The position numbers and the translations under genes are program-made. DNA of 7,660 bases from Gammaproteobacteria bacterium (GTDB lineage Bacteria; Pseudomonadota; Gammaproteobacteria; Pseudomonadales; Azotimanducaceae): positions 1-7,660 of the forward strand of contig JAPOYW010000309.1 in assembly GCA_026706425.1 (NCBI GenBank), read 5' to 3'. Below, in pieces: positions 1 to 6,760 of the stretch (positions are counted from its first letter, which is position 1; every line of letters starts with the position of its first letter). A model generated the notes under the pieces. It saw only the letters and a list, made by a program, of their open reading frames with translations, was not told the origin of the DNA and did not search any database.

Positions 1-1
1 G

Positions 2-2227
2 CTCGTGAAACCCCAGGATTTGGGTTTGCTCGGGGTCAAGAGCATCGAGTTTCTCATGGCGGTCGCCAACACGCTCGAGGCATCAATGCGCTACGGCATG
101 GATGCTGGACGTCGGATCGGATGGGATGGCGGCGAGCAACTTTGGCCGCTGGGGCAGCTCCACAGGATCGAGTACAACGATGAGCGAAACGATGCTGACG
201 AGTTCCACTCTGGCATTGCTCCAGTCGTCAAACTGCTTTACCGGGTCGTTGAGCACCTAGCCGAACTAGATGCCGAGGCAGCGTCTCCATTCGTAAAGGG
301 ATGGGGTCTACAGCGGTCGCCCATTGACGTGCGTCTCTGGGCTGCTTCCGCCAAGAACCGTGCCTTGGCATCACCGCGAGAGGTCGGGGAGTTCTTGCTG
401 AGCTTAGATGACCGACAGTTCTGGGATCTGCACGTGCATCCGGAGATCGCTGCTATGCGGGCACGACGTTATTCCGAGTTGGATCTGCAGACGCAGGCCG
501 CGATTGTTTCGCGCCTGCGCGAGAAGCCGCCGCGAAGTCACTGGCCCAAGCAGGCCGAGCCGGATCGGGTTAAAGAAGCCCGTGAGTTCTGGGCAGCGCG
601 GGAACTACGTCGCATAGAGTTGGCTGGGGGCAGCTTGGGAGCACCGGCGGCTGTGTGGTTGTCATCTCGGGTTGACCAATTCAAGGAACTAGCCGAGTTG
701 GGGTTGGAAGAGGGACTTCCCGTGGGGGCGAGGGCTGAATGGATTGGGGAAGCGGCTCCTGATCGACGCTACGACAGCTTGCGGGGCGAGACGAGGCTTC
801 GCGCCTTGGAGAGGGCCTGGGGCACCAAAACTGACCACTGGCGGGGCGACCCCGCGCGCAGTTGGCTGCGTGAAGGTCGGAATTCCCGAGATACACTCGA
901 CGACTTGAAGTCCGGCGACATACGTCCCGACGAGTATCCCGCTCTGTGGAACCAATTTGGAATGGCACACGCCCCGACGGAGGATGCTGAGTGCAATCGC
1001 CGCGAGGCGGAGACGGTGCTCGCGCTCGTGAGACAGTTGTCTCTTGACACGATGCAGAAGGCGATCCAAGGCCTCAGTGAGTGGTTCAACGCTTGGTCCC
1101 TGGTCGTTGTCGGCGTAGACGGTTGGGAAGAAACTTGGCTTCACGTTTGGCCAGCGGCTGTATCCGCCACAAACGCCTACTACAAGGACGACGACGAGGG
1201 GAACCTTAGTGTCGTCGTGTCCGGCGGGGACCCAGATGCTCCAATGGACCTCGACGTTGTCAATACCGAGGCGGGGCATCTTGTCGGAGTGTTCCTGCAG
1301 GCATGTCCGACCATCGAGAGTGACGAGCAAAACCCTTTCGAAAACAACGTTGGCCTAGGTCGGGTTCGGGACGAGCTCGTCAGGACTCAGGGTCAGGCCC
1401 TGTTGATAGCACGGCACCGGCTCACGGCGGCGTTACATTACTTCGTGCAGGCAGATGAGGCGTGGGCGAAGGCGAATCTGGTCGACCCGTTGGTGGCGGA
1501 CAACGCGAACACTCCTGCGCTCTGGCGTGCGGTATCGAGCCGCGTCCTTCGTCGAGATGTTCTCAAGTTGATCGGTCGCCACGTTGCAGAGCGGGCCACG
1601 GATCGAAAACTGGATGGCGACACGAGACGGCGGTTGCTCAGAAGCCTGGTCGGAGAGGCGCTCGGCGCTTTTTTGGAGCAACGTGAGCCAGCTGTTGGGC
1701 ATGCACGTCTGCACCAGGTACTGCGGCTCGTGGAGGATGAGATGCGATCCTCGGCGGCGCATGTAGTGGTCGACTTCATAGAGCAGGTTGGGGACATGCA
1801 AGGCCGCAATGCAGCAGACGTGTTCTTGACAGCGGGAGCTCGGTTCTTGGAGGAGGTCTGGCCGCGGGATCGATCGCTAGTTACGCCCGGTGTTGCGAAG
1901 GCGTTTGCAGAGTTGCCTGCGGCATCCGGCGAGGCCTTTTCGGCTGCGGTCGATGCAGTCATGTCGCTATTGGTTCCTTTTGATTGCCACATGCTCATGG
2001 ACTTTGGCTTCGGCACAGGACGTACGGAAGGTGAGGGACTAGAAGTCATCGGGGACCAGGCTAAGGCACGCGCACTCTTGGATCTGCTAGATGCGACTTT
2101 AGGACCCGACGAGGATGCAACGGTGCCGTATGACCTATCTGACGCCCTCGCACATATCGAGTTGGTAGATCGGCGCCTGGCCGAATCAAGACAGTTTCGC
2201 CGACTCGCCACTGCGGCGAGACGATGA
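2..2227 (+). CDS. Large probable defence protein, C-terminal ~740 aa (DUF4020/SIR2-type suspected)
   Basis: The frame is open to the left edge, so the gene very likely starts outside the window; the first in-frame start is GTG at 5, with no visible ribosome binding site. It ends at TGA 2225-2227. The visible protein is soluble, with no membrane segment or signal peptide, and mostly helical and charged. I see no Walker, HNH or PD-(D/E)XK motif in it. The C-terminal ~350 residues (from about the WxxxWPAAVSAANA-like stretch through PFDCHMLMDFGFG, then VPYDLSDALAHI, and the final FRRLATAARR) match my memory of the DUF4020 C-terminus of long SIR2-like proteins, many of which are suspected anti-phage NAD-consuming effectors. 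The N-terminal enzymatic domain would lie upstream and cannot be seen. The neighbouring methyltransferase and AlbA_2 remnants fit a defence island. That this is a real gene is nearly certain; the family name is from memory and moderately sure; the function is inference. Confidence 0.8.
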   Translation, partial: LVKPQDLGLLGVKSIEFLMAVANTLEASMRYGMDAGRRIGWDGGEQLWPLGQLHRIEYNDERNDADEFHSGIAPVVKLLYRVVEHLAELDAEAASPFVKGWGLQRSPIDVRLWAASAKNRALASPREVGEFLLSLDDRQFWDLHVHPEIAAMRARRYSELDLQTQAAIVSRLREKPPRSHWPKQAEPDRVKEAREFWAARELRRIELAGGSLGAPAAVWLSSRVDQFKELAELGLEEGLPVGARAEWIGEAAPDRRYDSLRGETRLRALERAWGTKTDHWRGDPARSWLREGRNSRDTLDDLKSGDIRPDEYPALWNQFGMAHAPTEDAECNRREAETVLALVRQLSLDTMQKAIQGLSEWFNAWSLVVVGVDGWEETWLHVWPAAVSATNAYYKDDDEGNLSVVVSGGDPDAPMDLDVVNTEAGHLVGVFLQACPTIESDEQNPFENNVGLGRVRDELVRTQGQALLIARHRLTAALHYFVQADEAWAKANLVDPLVADNANTPALWRAVSSRVLRRDVLKLIGRHVAERATDRKLDGDTRRRLLRSLVGEALGAFLEQREPAVGHARLHQVLRLVEDEMRSSAAHVVVDFIEQVGDMQGRNAADVFLTAGARFLEEVWPRDRSLVTPGVAKAFAELPAASGEAFSAAVDAVMSLLVPFDCHMLMDFGFGTGRTEGEGLEVIGDQAKARALLDLLDATLGPDEDATVPYDLSDALAHIELVDRRLAESRQFRRLATAARR

Positions 2228-2236
2228 CGTGCAATC

Positions 2237-2243
2237 GAGGAAG
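2237..2243 (+). promoter_or_regulatory. Shine-Dalgarno site GAGGAAG before a small ORF
   Basis: GAGGAAG lies 5 bases before the ATG at 2249. It is the best-looking ribosome binding site in the left half of the window. It suggests that translation once started, or still starts, at 2249, just downstream of the large left-edge gene (stop at 2227). Confidence 0.4.
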
Positions 2244-2248
2244 CTAGA

Positions 2249-2471
2249 ATGCCAAACGACAACGAGTCCTCTACGCGCCTACACTCTGGTAGATCCTCTG
2301 TAAACCCTGTTCAGTAGCCTTCTCGACGCCATCCGCTTTCCTCGGCGCATTCAATCCGCGGTCAACGCTCAGCAGACGTTTATAGATGTGGAGAGCGAAT
2401 TCGCTGCTGACCGCCTACGCCAATTCATCCGAGAGCACGGCTCCCTCAAAGCCGGTACCAGCGGCTTGTAA
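2249..2471 (+). pseudogene. Small unrecognised ORF, apparently frameshifted
   Basis: An ATG at 2249 with a good ribosome binding site opens a 22-residue frame that stops at TAG 2315-2317. From 2304 a second frame (one base over) stays open to TAA 2469-2471 and reads as ordinary protein, containing FIDVESEFAADRLRQFIREHG, but has no start of its own except an internal GTG. Joining the two by a +1 shift near 2304-2314 gives a product of about 75 residues. I do not recognise it and see no motif; the second half is predicted helical and amphipathic. The TAA is immediately followed by a GTG in frame with the methyltransferase. It could be a decayed small gene of the island, or chance open frames in a spacer; the ribosome binding site is the main argument for a gene. 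Confidence 0.3.
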
Positions 2472-2504
2472 GTGTCCGGGTGCGAGCCGGTATCATCCAC
2501 TCCC

Positions 2505-3812
2505 ATGACTGAAGTAGGGATCGTGGACATCTTCTCGGGCCCCGGAGGCTTGGCCGAGGGCTTTCATCCCGCGTCGGCTGGTACCGAGTGGCCGTTCAGG
2601 ATCGCTGTGTCGATTGAAAAAGACCCTGCGGCGCACGAGACCCTGTTGCTCCGGAGCTTCTTGCGCAAATTCGAAGGGGCGCTGCCAGCTCAGTACTACG
2701 ATCACTTAAACGGTCGCATTGATGCGCCCGATTGGGGTGCGGAGTACCCGGCCGAATGGCAAGCCGCGGAGAACGAAGCGAAGTGCCTTGAACTTGGAGA
2801 CGCCAGAACAGGCAGGTTCCTGGCGCGTCGGATAGCAGAGATCCGCGATGCCTATGGCGACAACTCGGTCTTAATCGGCGGTCCGCCTTGCCAAGCCTAT
2901 TCGCTTGCCGGTCGTGTTCGGAATGCAGCGGTCGCCGGCTACCTTCCCCATAGGGATCAACGTCACCTCCTGTACCGGGAGTACATCAAGGTCTTAGAGC
3001 TCTTGGAACCGGCATTCTTCATCATGGAGAACGTGAAGGGCATGTTGTCGGCTTCGCTACGAGGCGAGGGGGTATTCAAGAGAGTGATGGCGGACCTAAG
3101 AGCAGCGACCGGTAGGGGGTACCACTTGCACGCTCTTGCACCACCAAACGGCGCGCGCACCGGCGGCGACATTGAACCAAGCGATTTCGTTGTCCGCGCC
3201 GAGGACTACGGCGTGCCGCAGTCTCGACATCGTGTCTTCATCGTGGGCATTCGGGGTGACATCGCTCAGCGTCTTCCGATAGGCATGTGGCCGCGGCTTC
3301 GCCGGTCACGATCGCCCACCGTTGGGGCTATGATCGGAAACATGCCACGTCTTCGTAGTGGCCTTAGTCGAGGGGACGGCTTGGAAGGGTGGCTGTCGAG
3401 CGTGGAGGAGGCAACTCGGCTCCTGAGGCGAAATCCTCCCCGGGCGCCTAAGAGGGAAATCCAGGCATTTCGGGCTGAACTGAAGTCAACTGCTGTTGCG
3501 TTCCGGCACCGGTCGCCGAGTTCTCGACACGGGCAGGAACTCTACTCCCCACCGGAGTGCCCGCTCCGGCTCCGGAAATGGCTCCTAGATGGGCGAGTCC
3601 ACACCTTGCCGAACAATGAGACGCGTGGCCATATGCCTAACGTCCTTGGCGGGATCGCCCAGATCTTGCCGTGCGCGAAGCCGGCTTCCGTGTGTGTGAC
3701 GCGGTTGGCAGCATTGCCGGCTTGTTCGATCTCGCGAATTTGCGCGAGCAACGGTCCCTCGCCCTCGATGCGCAGGGTGCTGTCGCCGCCGGGCATGTCG
3801 CGACGAATGTAG
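2505..3812 (+). CDS. C5-cytosine DNA methyltransferase (Dcm family), C-terminally truncated
   Basis: This enzyme family transfers a methyl group from S-adenosylmethionine to C5 of cytosine in a DNA target. Numbering from ATG 2505: motif I DIFSGPGG at 8-15 (SAM binding), motif IV GGPPCQ with catalytic Cys129, motif VI ENV at 175-177, and motif VIII QSRHRVF from 239. ATG 2505 is preferred over GTG 2472 because motif I normally sits within about 10 residues of the start; neither start has a good ribosome binding site. Family-like sequence continues to LPNNETRGHMP (to residue 378, base 3638). In relatives this is followed by a DLxRYLF-type segment and ~200 more residues with motifs IX (REAARLQTFPD-like) and X (GNAVPP-like). 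Here the frame instead runs ~57 residues through the antisense of the AlbA_2 gene to TGA 3810-3812. Without motif X the protein is probably inactive. No partner endonuclease is visible. Family call is very sure; truncation is inferred from the family layout. Confidence 0.9.
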   Translation: MTEVGIVDIFSGPGGLAEGFHPASAGTEWPFRIAVSIEKDPAAHETLLLRSFLRKFEGALPAQYYDHLNGRIDAPDWGAEYPAEWQAAENEAKCLELGDARTGRFLARRIAEIRDAYGDNSVLIGGPPCQAYSLAGRVRNAAVAGYLPHRDQRHLLYREYIKVLELLEPAFFIMENVKGMLSASLRGEGVFKRVMADLRAATGRGYHLHALAPPNGARTGGDIEPSDFVVRAEDYGVPQSRHRVFIVGIRGDIAQRLPIGMWPRLRRSRSPTVGAMIGNMPRLRSGLSRGDGLEGWLSSVEEATRLLRRNPPRAPKREIQAFRAELKSTAVAFRHRSPSSRHGQELYSPPECPLRLRKWLLDGRVHTLPNNETRGHMPNVLGGIAQILPCAKPASVCVTRLAALPACSISRICASNGPSPSMRRVLSPPGMSRRM

Positions 3813-4567
3813 TCCACGCCTGACCAGGGAGTTGCCACGAACAGAAGTGCCGCCGCGTTGGTGAGATCGCGTTCGCCCTTGACGAGATTCAGGCGTCGGA
3901 GCAGATCGGCGTCTGTTGCTTCGGTCAGGCTGGCGTGGCTACCGTTCGATTCCCGCAGATAACGCCGGGCGATCTCCAAGGCGACTGGGCTCACGTCGTC
4001 CAGCGTCTTGCCGGAGGGCTGCTCAGACCAGTCGAAACCGATCCGCTCCAGCATCCTCGATTGCCAAACGACCGGATCGACCTCCACGCAGTTGGTGCCA
4101 ACCCGCCACCGCAGCTTGCCGCCATGGCGGATGGGAGCAAGCGCTTCGATGCAGGTCAGGACCAAGATACGGCACTGGCCGAGGCTTTCTTCGCGGATCG
4201 CGACCGTGAGTTGCCCGGACGTGAGCTCCCAGATGCGGTGCCGGAGCCAGTCTGCATTGAGCCTCGTGCCGATCGGGTCGCCATCGTCCGAGACGCCTAG
4301 AATGACTGCGCCCCCACCGGGCGTGTTCGCCATGCAGGCCATCTCCGCTGCCAGATGGCTGGCGGCGTGTTCGTTGGTCGTGCTGCCGGGCGAAACGCTT
4401 CCATCGCCGGCCCGCCGGCCTCCTTCCTCCTTGAAGTCCACGCGCTCCAGTTCGATGCTTGAGGGTGCGCGCCCTTGGGACAACTGACGCAGCACACGCT
4501 CTACGAGTGCGTCAATTGGTTCCCGACTGGAAGCGCCCAATGCCACGAGTGCTGCACCTAGTTCCAT
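3542..4567 (-). CDS. AlbA_2/Schlafen-domain protein (COG2865-like), C-terminally truncated
   Basis: The frame starts at ATG 4567-4565 and has 341 residues. Residues ~39-160 form an AlbA_2 (divergent AAA_4, Schlafen-like) domain: DFKEE at 44-48, ACMANTPGGGAVILGVSDDG at 77-96 with the typical AN-T-GG-and-GV-D/S-DDG pattern, then a hydrophobic strand ILVLTCIEA and a GGKLRWRVGTNCVEVD end. Residues ~190-300 match the linker of COG2865-type proteins (DLLRRLNLV, DLTNAAALLF, LREIEQ-like). Relatives usually continue past RTL with REAIVNAxxHRDY and an ATPase-like and winged-helix part, total ~480-600 residues. Here the family-like part stops at residue 310; the last ~31 residues are antisense of the methyltransferase gene. 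Known members are annotated as putative regulators or ATP-binding proteins and are common in defence islands; the exact function is unknown. Upstream 138 bp away on the same strand ends the peptide-binding protein gene. Confidence 0.85.
   Translation of the reverse strand: MELGAALVALGASSREPIDALVERVLRQLSQGRAPSSIELERVDFKEEGGRRAGDGSVSPGSTTNEHAASHLAAEMACMANTPGGGAVILGVSDDGDPIGTRLNADWLRHRIWELTSGQLTVAIREESLGQCRILVLTCIEALAPIRHGGKLRWRVGTNCVEVDPVVWQSRMLERIGFDWSEQPSGKTLDDVSPVALEIARRYLRESNGSHASLTEATDADLLRRLNLVKGERDLTNAAALLFVATPWSGVDYIRRDMPGGDSTLRIEGEGPLLAQIREIEQAGNAANRVTHTEAGFAHGKIWAIPPRTLGIWPRVSLFGKVWTRPSRSHFRSRSGHSGGE
3636..3641. other. Probable rearrangement breakpoint joining two gene fragments tail to tail
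   Basis: The methyltransferase remains family-like up to its ETRGHMP segment, ending at base 3638 on the plus strand. The AlbA_2 protein remains family-like up to IPPRTL, whose last codon is 3640-3638 on the minus strand. Beyond this point each frame only reads the complement of the other gene. Both homologies thus end within about five bases, as expected for a single end-joining, inversion or deletion junction. No insertion-sequence end, target duplication or long repeat is visible at the site. Confidence 0.6.
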
Positions 4568-4705
4568 GCTCGAAAAGGCAACTATACGCGGGCAGGACGC
4601 ATTCGGTTACCTTTTTGGTCGATAAAAGGAAAGGACGTGGGGTTGGTCTGATTTTGGTTCGCTTTTTGCTTTACTAGCTCGTCGCTAAGACAGAACGGTC
4701 GGAAG
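4568..4705. other. Non-coding gap between AlbA_2 remnant and binding-protein gene
   Basis: This 138-bp gap is visibly more AT-rich than its surroundings, with several T and A runs (for example 4612-4616 and 4661-4666 on the plus strand). A 6-bp inverted repeat CCTTTT/AAAAGG with an ~8-base loop lies at about 4611-4630; it is too weak to call a terminator. On the minus strand a TATAGT (4586-4581) could be a -10 box 13 bases before the AlbA_2 ATG, but I see no convincing -35. No small ORF or RNA gene was recognised. Confidence 0.5.
4581..4586 (-). promoter_or_regulatory. Possible -10 box (TATAGT) for the AlbA_2 gene
   Basis: TATAGT reads on the minus strand 13 bases before the ATG at 4567. It resembles a sigma-70 -10 element (TATAAT), but the position 17 bases further up (TAACCG) matches TTGACA poorly. 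It would give a very short leader with no clear ribosome binding site, as in near-leaderless genes. Weak call. Confidence 0.2.
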
Positions 4706-6760
4706 TTAGTGGCCCACACCAATCCGCGCCGCTTTCTCCTCGTCGAACCACCAGCCATCCGGAAAGGGCTCGCCGTACATCTCGTCCGGCTGTTCGGGAC
4801 GTCCGAATTTGTCCCAGTAGACGATACGCGTGTCCTCGAGGGCGTCGATCGGGAACTGGTAGTAGCCCCACAGCAACACGCGGTCGAGCGCGCGCAAGGC
4901 CCTGACGAACCCGTGGATATCCGTCGCCTCCAGAGCGGCATCGACTAGCGCATCGACGGCGGGATGGTCGATCCCGGAGACGTTCCAGTAAGGCGTCGAG
5001 GCGGAGTGGAAGTACGGTCGTAGCTGCCAGGTAGGCGGCATGGCGAAAAAGCCTCGAAGGAGAAGCGCGTCGAAGTCGCCCGCGTCCCGGCGATTGGTAT
5101 GGCCGATGCTGTCGATCATCCGAATGGACGCTTCTACACCCAGGACGTCTAGCGCACGCACGTACGGCAGCAGAATGCGCTGATTGTCCGGTGCTGCGGA
5201 CAGAAACTCGATCGCGAGTGGCTCGCCGTTCGAATCCAGCAATTCGCTGCCTTCCATCCGATAGCCGGCGCCTGCAAGCAGTTTCCGGGCCTTTGACAGA
5301 CCCTTGCGGTCGATGCCCACCGCGTCGGAGTGAGCGAAGGAAAAAGCCCGGTTGAACACCTCCTCGGGCAGCGTTGTGCGATAGGGCTCCAGCAGCGCCA
5401 ACTCCGCGGCGTCCGGCAGTCCCGACGAGGCGAACATCGAGTTCGCAAAGAAACTGTGGGCGCGTCGCCGTTCGCCGCCGTGGAGCGCGCGGTTCTGCCA
5501 CTCGAAATCGAACGCATACGCCAGCGCTTCCCGTACGCGGGGATCGTCAAACGGTTCGCGGCGCGTATTGAGCACCAGTCGAAACCGGGATCCCCGTTGG
5601 GTTCCGGAGCCGATAGCGCCCTTCCTAAGCCAACCCCGCTCGCGGGCCGGCACGTTGAAGGAGGACAGCCAGTGGCGCGAGTCGTTCTCGGTCCACACAT
5701 CGATCAGGCCGGCGCGCAGGGCTTCACGGGCGACGGTGGCGTCGAGGTGGCGTTCGTAGCGGATCGTATCGAAGTTGAACTTGCCGCGATTGATTGGCAG
5801 ATCGCGTCCCCAGTAGTCCGGAACCCGGGTGTAGGTGAGGATGCGTCCCTGGGATACCGCGGTCAGACGATACGGACCGCTCTGCGGCGGTGGCTCCCGC
5901 GCCGGCTTGGTGACGTCGCGCTCGGCCCAGTAGTGCGCCGGAACGATGGGAATGAGTCCCAGGATGTGCACCTGCTTGGCCGCGTCGGAGTTGGCGTGAA
6001 CCACAACCGTATGGGAACTCGGCGCATCGACCCGCGTAATCCACTCGAGGACGTCTGCCCATCCGGAGGACAGGTAGTCGTCGCAGAACGTGTCCAGCGA
6101 GAACTTGACGTCGGTTGCGGTGATCGGCGTGCCGTCGTGCCACCGGGCCTCGGGACGCAGGCGAAATACCAAGGTGCGCCGATCGGCGCTCAATGCCACC
6201 GACTCGGCGAGACTGCCGTAGTAGCCGGAGAGTTCGTCGCCGGCACGCTCCAGCAGATGATCGTATGAACGGAAATATCCCGGCGGCTTGTGCGGTGGCG
6301 AGACGCTGTCCATGGCGTACGTGACGGGCAGTACCAGCGTGCCTCCCTTGGGCGCGTTGGGATTGACGTAGTCGAAGTGGGCGAACCCCGGGGGGTATTT
6401 CAGGTCGTAGTCGGGGAATTGCGAAATACCGTGACGGAACTCGAGATCATCGAGATCGACTTCCGCCGGGACCGCCGCCGGTGTCCACAGGACCAGCAGC
6501 AACAGGCCCGCAAACGGGACCGGACCAACCCGTCCCCTACGGACGGTGCATGCGCTGAACGCAATTCCGTCGATAGTTGCGCGGCAGTTGCCGTGTTGTG
6601 CACCTGCCTCGACCGCGTTCGGAGAATTCGCGCAGCGAATTCTCGGGGCGACCGCGGAGCGGTCGCGTACCCTACGGGGTGTACCAGATCGGTGAGGAAT
6701 AGGCGCGCTCTTGGATGACTTCCCGTGGGCTGTCTCCAAGTTTGTAGAACTTCGCGTCAT
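4706..6760 (-). CDS. YejA-like periplasmic oligopeptide-binding protein (SBP family 5)
   Basis: This is an extracellular solute-binding protein, family 5 (SBP_bac_5), of the YejA/OppA type. It captures peptides or similar solutes in the periplasm for an ABC importer. Numbering from ATG 6760: a signal peptide at about 73-99 (RRGR, a Leu-rich core, then TPAAVPA with cleavage after Ala99); HGISQF and YPPGFAHFDYVNPNAPKGG at about 110-137, typical of YejA; the LVFRLRPEARWHDGTPITATDVKFS segment, the classic family 5 signature; then domain II and the closing lobe. The mature part of ~585 residues is a full family length, ending at TAA 4708-4706. The start is a problem: ATG 6760 lies 89 bases inside the preceding DUF3604 gene, and no in-frame ATG, GTG or TTG exists between that gene's stop and the signal peptide core. 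The true start is probably near 6545-6605. Residues 1-72 read as non-coding. No permease or ATPase genes follow it. Confidence 0.88.
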   Translation of the reverse strand: MTRSSTNLETAHGKSSKSAPIPHRSGTPRRVRDRSAVAPRIRCANSPNAVEAGAQHGNCRATIDGIAFSACTVRRGRVGPVPFAGLLLLVLWTPAAVPAEVDLDDLEFRHGISQFPDYDLKYPPGFAHFDYVNPNAPKGGTLVLPVTYAMDSVSPPHKPPGYFRSYDHLLERAGDELSGYYGSLAESVALSADRRTLVFRLRPEARWHDGTPITATDVKFSLDTFCDDYLSSGWADVLEWITRVDAPSSHTVVVHANSDAAKQVHILGLIPIVPAHYWAERDVTKPAREPPPQSGPYRLTAVSQGRILTYTRVPDYWGRDLPINRGKFNFDTIRYERHLDATVAREALRAGLIDVWTENDSRHWLSSFNVPARERGWLRKGAIGSGTQRGSRFRLVLNTRREPFDDPRVREALAYAFDFEWQNRALHGGERRRAHSFFANSMFASSGLPDAAELALLEPYRTTLPEEVFNRAFSFAHSDAVGIDRKGLSKARKLLAGAGYRMEGSELLDSNGEPLAIEFLSAAPDNQRILLPYVRALDVLGVEASIRMIDSIGHTNRRDAGDFDALLLRGFFAMPPTWQLRPYFHSASTPYWNVSGIDHPAVDALVDAALEATDIHGFVRALRALDRVLLWGYYQFPIDALEDTRIVYWDKFGRPEQPDEMYGEPFPDGWWFDEEKAARIGVGH
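6622..6644. repeat. Perfect hairpin 1: 10-bp stem, 3-base loop
   Basis: Arms GAGAATTCGC (6622-6631) and GCGAATTCTC (6635-6644) pair perfectly around a GCA loop (TGC on the minus strand). Each arm also contains the palindrome GAATTC. It lies 28 bases after the DUF3604 stop, before the binding-protein signal peptide. No U-run follows on either strand, so it is not a classic Rho-independent terminator. A terminator, an mRNA-stabilising hairpin, or a REP-type extragenic palindrome are all possible. Confidence 0.75.
6648..6666. repeat. Perfect hairpin 2: 8-bp stem, 3-base loop
   Basis: Arms GCGACCGC (6648-6655) and GCGGTCGC (6659-6666) pair perfectly around GGA (TCC on the minus strand). It begins only 3 bases from hairpin 1 and ends 5 bases before the stop codon of the DUF3604 gene (6674-6672). 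The stem is very GC-rich and therefore stable. In this position it may end transcription or block 3' exonuclease decay of the DUF3604 message, and so uncouple it from the gene downstream. Confidence 0.75.

Noticed and set aside
689..1330. A 213-codon open frame on the minus strand
   Set aside because: Antisense of the left-edge protein, without motif or ribosome binding site.
1438..2262. A 274-codon open frame on the minus strand opposite the left-edge protein
   Set aside because: Ser/Arg/Ala-rich low-complexity translation typical of antisense frames; the plus-strand frame has balanced composition and a family-like C-terminus.
2450..2497. Short direct repeat AGCCGGTA(C/T)CA at about 2450 and 2485, flanking GTG 2472
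   Set aside because: Only about 10-11 matching bases in a GC-rich region; no sign that it is an operator or attachment site.
3620..3660. Transposon or insertion-sequence end at the gene junction
   Set aside because: No inverted repeats, target duplication or transposase remnant are visible on either side.
4611..4630. CCTTTT/AAAAGG inverted repeat as terminator of the binding-protein gene
   Set aside because: A 6-bp AT-rich stem with a long loop is unstable, and it lies nearly 80 bases past the stop.
5330..6268. A 312-codon open frame on the plus strand opposite the peptide-binding protein
   Set aside because: It is antisense to a clearly recognised protein with full-length family signatures; its sequence has no recognisable motif and is explained by GC-rich codon use on the other strand.
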